Shown here: piece after piece, positions 57,525-64,000 of the stretch
Layout: every line of letters begins with the position of its first letter
How positions within the stretch are numbered: position 1 is the stretch's first letter
Assembly (NCBI GenBank): GCA_046351135.1
Contig: JAXLZA010000002.1
Location: forward strand, 62,001-126,000
Reading direction: 5' to 3'
Origin: UBA4427 sp046351135
GTDB lineage: Bacteria; Myxococcota_A; UBA9160; UBA4427
DNA length: 64,000 nt
The notes under the pieces: generated by a model
Seen by the model: only the letters and a program-made list of their open reading frames with translations
The model's database searches: none
What the model was told of the DNA's origin: nothing
Translations under genes and position numbers: made by a program

Positions 57525-58841
57525 ATGTCCCGCACGAACGTCGGCACCCCGCTTCACAAATTCCCCGAGCCGGAGCTCGGCCACGCCCCGATCCCGAAGG
57601 AGCGGTACACGTCGCCGGCCTTCGCTCGCCTCGAGTGGGACCGGATGTGGACCCGGAGCTGGCTGCTCGCGGGCCCGGTCTCGGACCTCGCGAAGGTCGG
57701 CGACTACTTCACCTTCGAGATCGGCCGCGAGTCGATCGTCGTCGCGCGCTCGGGCGTCGACCGCATCGACGCGTTCTTCAACGTCTGTCAGCACCGCGCG
57801 AGCCAGGTCGTCCTCGGCCGCGGCTGCGGCCATGCCCGCAGCTTCGTCTGTCCGTACCATCTCTGGACCTACGATCTCTCGGGCCGGCTGCGCGGCCTGC
57901 CGGATCGCGAGGACTTTCCGCAGGGCGTCGGCGACGAGGTGCGCATGCCGGCGCTGCGCGCCGAGACCTGGGGCGGCTGGGTCTTCGTCAACATGGATCC
58001 CGGCGCGAAGCCCCTCGCGGAGTGGCTCGGCGTCGTCGCGGACCACCTCGCGCCCTACGACTTCGCCCGCAACTACGCCCTCGCCGAGGACTACACCTTC
58101 GAGTGGCAGTGCAACTGGAAGGTCGGGGTCGATTCGTTCAACGAGGTCTACCACGTCCAGGGGATCCACCCCGAGCTGCTGCCCTACACCGACGACGTCG
58201 ACTGCCCGATCGATCTGCTGGGCCGCCACAGCCGCTTCCTCTTCAAGGTCGGCGTCCCGAGCCCGCGCTGGACCGACCACAAGGCGCAGGCCGCGGGCTA
58301 CCGCGACCGCAACGCGCTCACGAACGAGATGCGCGAGATCCTGGGACACTTCCAGATCGACCCCGCGCCCTTCGAGCACGACGCCGCCGCGGTCCGACCG
58401 GCGCTGATCGCCCGCACCCGGGCGATCGCGCAGGCCACGGGCTGGGACCTCTCGGGCCTGAACGACGAGCAGCTCTGGATCGACGTCCACTACACGCTCT
58501 TCCCGAACGTGACGCTCAACATCAGCACGAACCACTTCTGGCTCTTCCGCCACCGCCCGCATCCGACCGATCCCGAGCGCATGTACTGGGACTTCCAGGA
58601 GTACCGCCGGATCGCGCCGGACGGCCCGCGTCCTCCGCGCCCGGAGCACGTCGACGCCGTCTGGGGCGACGGCACCGAGCAGAAGATGCACCTCGCGCTG
58701 CTGCAGGACGGCAATCAAGCCGCCCCGCAGCAGCGGGGGCTCGCTTCGCGCGGCTTCCGCGGCCTCCTGCTCGCACACCAGGAGCGGCGCATCCGCCACT
58801 TCCACGCGGTGCTCGAGCGCTTCGTCGGCGAGGAGGCCTGA
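57525..58841 (+). CDS. Rieske-type ring-hydroxylating oxygenase, alpha subunit
   Basis: The protein has 438 residues, with ATG at 57525. The Rieske [2Fe-2S] site is intact: NVCQHRAS and FVCPYHLW (C-x-H and C-x2-H, 19 residues apart). The mononuclear iron site is in SFNEVYHVQGIHPELL. It is of the single-chain three-component type with KVGVDSFNEVYHVQGIHP wording, as in carnitine, phenylpropionate or steroid monooxygenases. A reductase and ferredoxin are not adjacent. TAAGCT at 57472-57477 is a possible -10. The substrate is not known; it extends the window's oxygenase theme. Confidence 0.94.
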   Translation: MSRTNVGTPLHKFPEPELGHAPIPKERYTSPAFARLEWDRMWTRSWLLAGPVSDLAKVGDYFTFEIGRESIVVARSGVDRIDAFFNVCQHRASQVVLGRGCGHARSFVCPYHLWTYDLSGRLRGLPDREDFPQGVGDEVRMPALRAETWGGWVFVNMDPGAKPLAEWLGVVADHLAPYDFARNYALAEDYTFEWQCNWKVGVDSFNEVYHVQGIHPELLPYTDDVDCPIDLLGRHSRFLFKVGVPSPRWTDHKAQAAGYRDRNALTNEMREILGHFQIDPAPFEHDAAAVRPALIARTRAIAQATGWDLSGLNDEQLWIDVHYTLFPNVTLNISTNHFWLFRHRPHPTDPERMYWDFQEYRRIAPDGPRPPRPEHVDAVWGDGTEQKMHLALLQDGNQAAPQQRGLASRGFRGLLLAHQERRIRHFHAVLERFVGEEA

Positions 58842-58854
58842 GGCGCGGGCTCCG

Positions 58855-60525
58855 TCAGAACCGGTAGAAGAACGAGGCCTGGATGCGTCGATTCGTCGCG
58901 CGCTCTCCGTCCGAGTACTTCGTCTCGACCCAGTTCGTCTCGATGCCGGCCCGGATCTCCTGCGTGAAGTCGTGGTACAGGAAGCCGTACCAGGTCGTGT
59001 CGCGGTTGTAGAGATTGGCCTTGCTGCGGGTCGCGCCACCGCAGGAGGCGGCCGTGGCCCCCGCGCCGTCGCAGGTCATCGCGCTCGCGTTCGTCGACCA
59101 GATCGTTCCGTAGCCGGCGCCGATCCAGGTCTTCCCGTCGTCGGGGAAGTAGTAGGTCCCGTGGATCATGAGCGAGTTGGTGTTGATCGCCCGGAAGTTG
59201 CCGTGGCGGGTGACCGCGGCGAGGCCGGCGTCGATGTTGGTCTGGCCGAAGGCATTGCCGCCGAAGCCGCTGTTCGACGTCGAGTTGCCGCAGACCGGAT
59301 TGCAGACGCCCCAGGACAGGCCGGTGAAGAAGTCCGCGATGCCCTGGCCGGTCACGCCCTCGGCGACGAGGTGGGCGGTGTTGCCGAGCTTGCCGTTCTT
59401 CGAGGGGAGGATCGGCACGAAGAGGCTGCCGGAGACGCCCCAGCCGCCGATGTAGCGCTGGCTGTTCACCGTGGAGCCGGGCGCGCCGGTGACGCCGCCG
59501 GAGTTCGCCTCGAGGCGCCTGCCGACGCCGCTCACCTGGAAGCTCAGCGACTTGAGCGCGACGTCCCCGGTCGAGGCGCCGTTGTACGACGCCTGGAGCC
59601 CGGACCAGGCGACCTGGAGGCCGCCGACGAAGGAGGGCATCGCCGCGTCGCGCTGCGGCGGGCGCTCGACCGAGAAGACCGGGGTCAGCGTCACGCCGTT
59701 CTGGAGCGCGAAGGGATGCGAGATGCTGGCCTGGACCCAGCGATTGAACATGTTGGCCGGCATCGCCGCGACCGAGACCTGGCCGCGGGAGTACTGGCTC
59801 ATGAATCCGAACGCGGACCAGTCCTGACCGACCTTGAAGTCGGCCATCGGGGTGTGGACCTGGAAGAACATCTGGAAGATGCGGGCGTCGGGGCTCGTGT
59901 AGTTCGAGAACTCGGAGACGCCGTCGTTGCCGATCTGGGGCTGGTTCCCGAGGAAGTCCATCGAGGCGAAGAAGCGGCTCTTCACGCCCTTCACCTCGGG
60001 CGCCTGCACGTCGAAGGTCAGCCGGCTGTTGCGCGGGCTGGTGAAGAACTGATCGTTCTGGCCGGCGAGGGTGTCGTTCCTCGCCACCGGCCGGTTGCCG
60101 ATGATCTCGGCGTAGCTGCGGGTGTTGTCCCCGACGAAGTCGATTTCCGCGAAGCCGCCGAGCTTGACCTTGAGGCCGTGCTTGGTCAGCCAGTTGGCCT
60201 GCTCGGTGGCCTTCTCGCGCGCCGCCTGGGCGGCGGCGTCGGCGGCCTCCTTCTCCGCCGTCCGGGCGGCTTCGGCCTCCGCCCGGGCGCGCTCCTCGGC
60301 GACCGCCTCGTCGTACTCGGCCTGGGTGATGACGCCCTTCTCGAGCAGCAGCTCGAGGGCCTTGTTCGCGGGGGCCGCGACCTCCTCGTGCTCACCCGCC
60401 GTCGTCTCCGCGGCGGCCTGGGCCGTCTCGCCTTCGTTCGCGAGCGCGGACGGGGGCAGCACGAGCAGGATCGCCAGCATCAGGCCGAGGCCAATCGTCA
60501 GTTTCCGAAAGATCGATCGACGCAA
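58855..60525 (-). CDS. Outer-membrane porin with N-terminal coiled coil
   Basis: The protein has 556 residues. The TTG at 60525 has GGAGGAG at seven bases; a TTG at 60531 has only one base of spacing. A signal peptide (LTIGLGLMLAILLVLPPSALA) is followed by an Ala/Glu-rich helical segment with KALELLLEKGVITQAEYDEA, then a beta-barrel of alternating polar and aromatic residues (KVKLGGFAEIDFVGDNT, RLTFDVQAP, AGIETNWVETKYSDG) that ends in Phe (FFYRF), the outer-membrane insertion signal. It is likely a trimeric general or substrate-specific porin. It follows the SPFH lipoprotein gene on the same strand, with a strong hairpin between them. Confidence 0.88.
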   Translation of the reverse strand: MRRSIFRKLTIGLGLMLAILLVLPPSALANEGETAQAAAETTAGEHEEVAAPANKALELLLEKGVITQAEYDEAVAEERARAEAEAARTAEKEAADAAAQAAREKATEQANWLTKHGLKVKLGGFAEIDFVGDNTRSYAEIIGNRPVARNDTLAGQNDQFFTSPRNSRLTFDVQAPEVKGVKSRFFASMDFLGNQPQIGNDGVSEFSNYTSPDARIFQMFFQVHTPMADFKVGQDWSAFGFMSQYSRGQVSVAAMPANMFNRWVQASISHPFALQNGVTLTPVFSVERPPQRDAAMPSFVGGLQVAWSGLQASYNGASTGDVALKSLSFQVSGVGRRLEANSGGVTGAPGSTVNSQRYIGGWGVSGSLFVPILPSKNGKLGNTAHLVAEGVTGQGIADFFTGLSWGVCNPVCGNSTSNSGFGGNAFGQTNIDAGLAAVTRHGNFRAINTNSLMIHGTYYFPDDGKTWIGAGYGTIWSTNASAMTCDGAGATAASCGGATRSKANLYNRDTTWYGFLYHDFTQEIRAGIETNWVETKYSDGERATNRRIQASFFYRF

Positions 60526-60545
60526 GATCAAACTCCTCCATGCAG

Positions 60546-60573
60546 GGCCCCGGAATCGTGCGATTCCGGGGCC
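60546..60573. promoter_or_regulatory. Perfect 28-bp inverted repeat between SPFH and porin genes
   Basis: GGCCCCGGAATCG (60546-60558) pairs with CGATTCCGGGGCC (60561-60573) around a two-base loop, lying 20 bp upstream of the porin start and 38 bp after the SPFH stop on the minus strand. There is no U-tract, so it may attenuate, shield the SPFH transcript's 3' end, or occlude porin translation. Confidence 0.55.
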
Positions 60574-60610
60574 GGTTCAGGGTCGTGGATGGCTCGGGTC
60601 CGGTCGGGGC

Positions 60611-61438
60611 TCAGTCGCCGACGATCAGCGGCATCTTCCCCGAGCCGTCGCCGGTCACGATGATCTTCGAGTTCGGCGAGCTGACGAGGCTCTTGAGCAT
60701 CTGGATCTGGTTGTAGCGGAGCTGCTTCTCGGTCAGGGTCGCGTTGATGATGTCCTGGGCGTTCCGCACGCCCTCGGCCTCGATCCGCATGCGCTCGGCC
60801 TCCCGCTTCTGCTTCTCGATCACGAACTCCATCTGCAGGGCGGCCTGCTCGGCGTTGACCTTGTCCTGGATCGCGTTCGACATGGACTGGGGCAGGATGA
60901 TGTCCTTCAGCAGGACCGCGTCGACGACGAAGCCCTTGTCGCCGATGTGGTCGATGAGCTCCTGCTTCATGACCTGCTCGACCTTCTTGCGCTCGATCGC
61001 GTAGAGCTCCTTCGCATAGTACTTCGAGCTGACCTCGCGGGCCGTCGCGAGGAAGTTGCTGAGGACGACCACGTTCTCGTAGTCACGCCCGAACTGGGTG
61101 TAGACGCTGCGGACGGCCTCGGGATTGACGTGGTAGAGGAGGGTGATCTGGGCCTCGACCGAGAGGCCCTCCTTGGTCGGGAGCGGGAGCGTCTCGTAGA
61201 TCTCCACCGTCTGGACGTTGGTCTTCACGATGCGCGTGAAGATGGGCATGAAGCCGTGCGGGCCGCTCTCGAGACGATCCGGCGTCAATCGTCCCATGGT
61301 CTGGCGCAGGGCGACCTCGCCGGGATGGACGATGGTGCAGCCGGTCAGAGAGGTCAGAGTGGCCAGAGAGGCCAGAGTGGTCAGGGCGAAGACGAGAGCG
61401 GAGAAGAACGAAGAGCGACGAAGCAGAACGGGTCCCAT
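60611..61438 (-). CDS. SPFH/prohibitin-family lipoprotein
   Basis: The protein has 275 residues, with ATG at 61438 after CGGAGGATCTGGTG. A signal peptide ends in the lipobox SLTGC; the SPFH domain runs from about residue 40 (LRQTMGRLTPDRLESGPHGF) to 190 (FVVDAVLLKDIILPQSMSNA), and a coiled coil (FVIEKQKREAERMRIEAEGV) with a short tail follows. SPFH proteins form large ring assemblies that organise membranes and regulate proteases such as FtsH. Members are usually anchored by a transmembrane helix; a lipid anchor is unusual and would put the ring in the periplasm or on the outer membrane. The porin gene follows. Confidence 0.9.
   Translation of the reverse strand: MGPVLLRRSSFFSALVFALTTLASLATLTSLTGCTIVHPGEVALRQTMGRLTPDRLESGPHGFMPIFTRIVKTNVQTVEIYETLPLPTKEGLSVEAQITLLYHVNPEAVRSVYTQFGRDYENVVVLSNFLATAREVSSKYYAKELYAIERKKVEQVMKQELIDHIGDKGFVVDAVLLKDIILPQSMSNAIQDKVNAEQAALQMEFVIEKQKREAERMRIEAEGVRNAQDIINATLTEKQLRYNQIQMLKSLVSSPNSKIIVTGDGSGKMPLIVGD
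61344..61388 (-). repeat. In-frame 9-bp tandem repeat in the signal-peptide region
   Basis: Units GTCAGAGAG, GTCAGAGTG, GCCAGAGAG, GCCAGAGTG and the degenerate GTCAGGGCG (plus-strand sense) run without gaps from 61344 to 61388. On the minus strand they encode the alternating Thr/Ser-Leu-Ala/Thr triplets of the hydrophobic core, TTLASLATLTSLTGC. Copy number changes would lengthen or shorten the signal peptide in steps of three residues. Confidence 0.85.
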
Positions 61439-61666
61439 CACCAGATCCTCCGATGTCAAGGAGCGCATTGCAGGCGGGACCGTCGATCTGGGCGGATGTC
61501 CGTCTGGCCTCTCCTGTTGGCTCGATCGCGGTCGGGCGACCGCGATGCCGATCATCGCGACTGCCCCCGGTCGGCGCCTTGGGCACCGTGCCGAGCGGCC
61601 CGGTTCCCGTTCCGGGGCCCCGGACGCTCGACGCGACCGCCGCAGCAGGCGATGCTCGCGGCCACC

Positions 61667-62503
61667 ATGATGGATCATGTTCGGGAAAAAGTCGTCGTCA
61701 TCACCGGGGCCGCGAGCGGATTCGGCTTCGAGCTCGCCGGATTGGCCGGCCGCCGCGGGGCGCGGATCGTGGCCGTCGACCTGCCCGGTCCGGCCCTCTC
61801 GCGCGTCGAGTCGACGCTCGGGGCGGAGGGCATCGAGGTCCTCGCCGTCTCGGCCGACGTGACCGATCGCGCCCGGATGCACGCCATGGCGGCGGCGGCG
61901 CTGGCCCGCTTCGGGGCGATCGACGTCCTCGTCAACAACGCGGGGACCATGCCGCTCGCCTTCTTCGCGGACCATGCCCGGGCGGCCGAGGCCTGGGACC
62001 GCTGCATCGACGTCAACCTCCGGGGCGTCCTGAACGGGATCGCCGCCGTCCACGACGCGATGATCGCCCGCGGCCGGGGCCACGTCGTCAACGTCTCCTC
62101 CATCTACGGCAATCATCCGAACGCGGGCTCCGGCGTCTATGCCGCGACGAAGGCGGCGGTCAACGTCCTGTCCGAGACCCTCCGGATCGAGTCCCAGGGC
62201 CGGATCAAGGTCACCACGATCCGGCCGACCGGCGTGCCGACGACGAACCTCGGCCAGAGCGTCGTCAACGGTGGCGCGATCGTCGGCATCCTCGGCCACC
62301 ACGCGCCCTCCTTCATGACCAACATCGCGGGCTACTTCGCCGGCACGCTCGAGCCCGAGAAGATGGATCCCGAGTCCATCCACTACTGGGCGATCCGGCC
62401 CGAGGAGCTCGCGCGCCAGATCCTCTACGCCATCGATCAGCCCTGGGGCGTCTCGATCTCCGACGTGACGGTCCGCGCCTCGGGCGAGGAGTTCCTGCTC
62501 TAG
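61667..62503 (+). CDS. Short-chain dehydrogenase/reductase
   Basis: The protein has 278 residues from the ATG at 61667; in-frame ATGs at 61652 and 61670 are also possible. Cofactor motif VVVITGAASGFGFELA, then NNAG in VLVNNAGTMPLAF, the catalytic Ser in HVVNVSSIYG, and YAATKAA with the Tyr/Lys pair. Asp in RIVAVDLPGPAL suggests NAD. A C-terminal segment with FMTNIAGYFAGTLEPEKMD differs from the classical end and may form a lid. The gene is divergent from the SPFH gene (229 bp) and upstream of the DUF502 gene on the same strand. Confidence 0.93.
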   Translation: MMDHVREKVVVITGAASGFGFELAGLAGRRGARIVAVDLPGPALSRVESTLGAEGIEVLAVSADVTDRARMHAMAAAALARFGAIDVLVNNAGTMPLAFFADHARAAEAWDRCIDVNLRGVLNGIAAVHDAMIARGRGHVVNVSSIYGNHPNAGSGVYAATKAAVNVLSETLRIESQGRIKVTTIRPTGVPTTNLGQSVVNGGAIVGILGHHAPSFMTNIAGYFAGTLEPEKMDPESIHYWAIRPEELARQILYAIDQPWGVSISDVTVRASGEEFLL

Positions 62504-62562
62504 CCGGCCGGACGCTGCGGTAGATTCGCCGGACGCCGTCCCGTTCGGAGAGATCCAGCCCG

Positions 62563-63153
62563 ATGCACTTCACGACCACCTTCCTGCGCGGCCTCGGCGT
62601 CGTGCTGCCGATCGCGCTCACGATCTACTGCGTGGTCTGGACGGTCCAGGCCGGCGAGGCCTTCATGAAGCCCCTCGCGGTCCTGCTGATGCCGGAGTCG
62701 GTGCGCTACGTGCCCGGGAGCGGGCTCGCCCTCGGCATCGGCCTCGTCTATCTGGCGGGGCTCCTCGTCCAGCTCTTCGTGATCGAGTGGCTGGTCGGGC
62801 TGGGGCAGCGCCTGCTCGAGCGGACGCCGGTGGTGCGCAGCCTCTACAACGGATTCGACGACTTCGTGAGCTCCTTCTCGCGTCGGCCCTCGGAGCGCGC
62901 GTCGCGCGTCGTCAACGTGAAGCTCGCCGACGACGTCTCGGTCGTCGGCTTCATCACGGACGAGGATCCGTCGAGATTGCGCGCGCCCGGCGACCCCGAC
63001 GATCGCGTCGCCGTCTACCTGCCCATGAGCTATCAGATCGGCGGCTACACGATCCTGGTGCCGCGGGATCGCCTCCGGCCCCTCGACCTCGACGTCCAGG
63101 ACGCGATGCGGCGCGTGCTCACCGCCGGCATCGGCGGCCGCGGCGACGCGTGA
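62563..63153 (+). CDS. DUF502 membrane protein
   Basis: The protein has 196 residues, with ATG at 62563. Two membrane helices are in the first 85 residues (GLGVVLPIALTIYCVVWTVQ, then LALGIGLVYLAGLLVQLFVI), followed by a soluble domain with LERTPVVRSLYNGFDDFVSS and YLPMSYQIGGYTILVPRDRL. The order is that of the DUF502 family, which is widespread in Gram-negative bacteria. Its function is not established. It lies 60 bp after the SDR gene, with a candidate -10 (TAGATT, 62521-62526) just before it, so it may have its own promoter. Confidence 0.9.
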   Translation: MHFTTTFLRGLGVVLPIALTIYCVVWTVQAGEAFMKPLAVLLMPESVRYVPGSGLALGIGLVYLAGLLVQLFVIEWLVGLGQRLLERTPVVRSLYNGFDDFVSSFSRRPSERASRVVNVKLADDVSVVGFITDEDPSRLRAPGDPDDRVAVYLPMSYQIGGYTILVPRDRLRPLDLDVQDAMRRVLTAGIGGRGDA

Positions 63154-63541
63154 GCGCGCGCCGGGCCGAGACCGGATCCGCCTGCGCCCGCTCGGCGATC
63201 GCGGGTCTTCGGGTCCGGCGGCGGTCGAGCGTCAGCGGGTGAGGCGGCGCCCGCACGCCTCGTCGATCGGGATCCCGAGGAAGCGCGCGATCCGCCGGAC
63301 CTCGCCGGAGGGGGTGGGGCTTCGGGAAGCGGCGATGGGTCTGGCTCTCGACCCGGGGGTGACGGCCAGCGAGCCTGCTGCCCGTCACCCATGGTCGAGG
63401 AAGCCCTCCGGCCGGCCGATACGGGGGTCGGGCGTCTAGGGTATTCGTCCGATCTTTCTCGATCCAGGCCGTCGACTTAGACTCCTGGGCCCGGAGCTTC
63501 GGGCTCCCGCTGGTCCTTCCGTCGTTCAAAGGATCCTCGCG
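63154..63541. other. 388-bp intergenic region with a possible sulfotransferase remnant
   Basis: No complete gene is visible. On the minus strand, from about 63320 down to a stop at 63232, the segment GEVRRIARFLGIPIDEACGR resembles a C-terminal helix of PAPS-dependent sulfotransferases (RRIA.FLGIP), with no start codon. Two TAGGGT/TAGACT hexamers (63437-63442 and 63478-63483) precede the plus-strand sulfotransferase gene and may be -10 boxes. Confidence 0.4.
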
Positions 63542-64000
63542 ATGAAGCAGGGTGGGGTCCTTCCGGACATCGACCGGGATTCGATCGACCGTCCGATCTT
63601 CGTGATCGGCACCGGCCGCAGCGGGACCACGCTCTTCTTCCATCTGCTCGCCATGCATCCCGATCTCGCCTGGTTCTCGAACTTCGGCAATCGCTGGTAC
63701 CGCCACGCCTGGCCCGCGCTCCTCTCGCGCGTGCGTGACGTGCCCGGCATCGACCGCTTCGTCGAGCTCGACCGGCGCTTCATGCCGCATCCCGCCGAGG
63801 CGTACGCGATCCTCGACGAGCTGACGAATGGCGCCTTCACGAGCGATCGGCGCCTCGGCGCGGAGGACGTCACGCCCGAGGTCCGCGACCGCTTCCGTCG
63901 CCGCGTCGCGGCGGTGATGCGGTATCAGGGCAGGACGCGCTTCGCCCACAAGCACACGGGCTTCGCGCGGACGCGCTACCTGCGGACGATCTTCCCCGAT
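63542..64000 (+). CDS. Sulfotransferase family protein, 3' end outside window
   Basis: Only the first 153 residues are in the window. The ATG at 63542 follows AAAGGATCCTCGCG. The PAPS-binding loop is near residue 20 (PIFVIGTGRSGTTLFFHLLA), and DLAWFSNFGNRWY follows; the stretch FAHKHTGFARTRYLRTIFPD approaches the 3'-phosphate block. The N-terminus is much shorter than in the sulfotransferase at 11605, so they belong to different subfamilies. The acceptor is unknown. The gene runs off the end of the window, so its length and operon context downstream are not visible. Confidence 0.9.
   Translation, partial: MKQGGVLPDIDRDSIDRPIFVIGTGRSGTTLFFHLLAMHPDLAWFSNFGNRWYRHAWPALLSRVRDVPGIDRFVELDRRFMPHPAEAYAILDELTNGAFTSDRRLGAEDVTPEVRDRFRRRVAAVMRYQGRTRFAHKHTGFARTRYLRTIFPD

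Noticed and set aside
1..64000. tRNA, rRNA, CRISPR arrays, insertion sequences or prophage genes
   Set aside because: No cloverleaf-like T-loop segments, evenly spaced identical repeats, transposase motifs or phage structural genes were seen by reading. A covariance-model search would be needed to exclude small RNAs.

Overview
The window is very GC-rich chromosomal DNA that is almost fully coding. It carries two secreted proteins with PEP-CTERM tails, two F420-type luciferase-like oxidoreductases, a P450, a Rieske oxygenase, two sulfotransferases and many lipoproteins. That mix suggests an uncultured, aerobic, Gram-negative bacterium of the former Deltaproteobacteria (Myxococcota or Binatia-like). 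The placement is inferred from gene content only. No rRNA, tRNA, CRISPR array, transposase or phage gene was seen.

Layout. 1-1969: a metal-homeostasis locus (DUF1826, UreH/HupE-like permease, CobW GTPase, WD40 protein) in which all but the first gene are broken. 2167-5583: a DUF3806 protein, a DTW-domain tRNA-modifying enzyme with an unexplained C-terminal half, and a cytochrome P450. 5662-8947: a small secreted protein divergent from a LuxR-type response regulator coupled to a soluble hybrid kinase. 8973-16311: a Nudix hydrolase, an acyl-CoA-dehydrogenase-like flavoprotein, a SnoaL-like protein, a minus-strand operon (HExxE protein, DUF1214 protein, sulfotransferase) and an amidohydrolase. 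16645-21429: a surface O-acyltransferase convergent with a large PEP-CTERM beta-propeller protein. 22041-24919: a GST-like protein, a TauD dioxygenase, an F420-type oxidoreductase and a small membrane protein. 25307-31094: cydAB, a lipoprotein with an HEGGH motif overlapping a FabH-like synthase, and an unassigned protein. 31168-39852: a large ATPase regulator, a methyltransferase, an SDR, an MreB-like protein, another F420-type enzyme and an acyl-CoA ligase. 39887-50310: a frameshifted Ig/propeller lipoprotein, an esterase, a cupin, a VCBS lipoprotein, a peptidoglycan pair (GH3 and VanY-like), a second PEP-CTERM protein and a LysR regulator. 50398-55799: a lipoprotein and a tightly coupled SGNH/GNAT/FAD cassette, with a convergent polysaccharide deacetylase. 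55825-64000: a GST, a hydrolase, a Rieske oxygenase, a porin, an SPFH lipoprotein, an SDR, a DUF502 protein and the start of a second sulfotransferase.

How the genes fit together. Much of the window looks like oxidative and conjugative metabolism of lipophilic or aromatic compounds (P450, Rieske, TauD, F420 enzymes, acyl-CoA-type flavoprotein, AMP ligase, GSTs, sulfotransferase), mixed with envelope biogenesis. The best candidate for an undescribed system is the coupled cassette at 51104-54956. Its enzyme types suggest assembly or modification of an extracytoplasmic lipid or glycan, but its product cannot be read from sequence alone. The decayed zinc-chaperone locus at the left edge is the clearest evolutionary signal.
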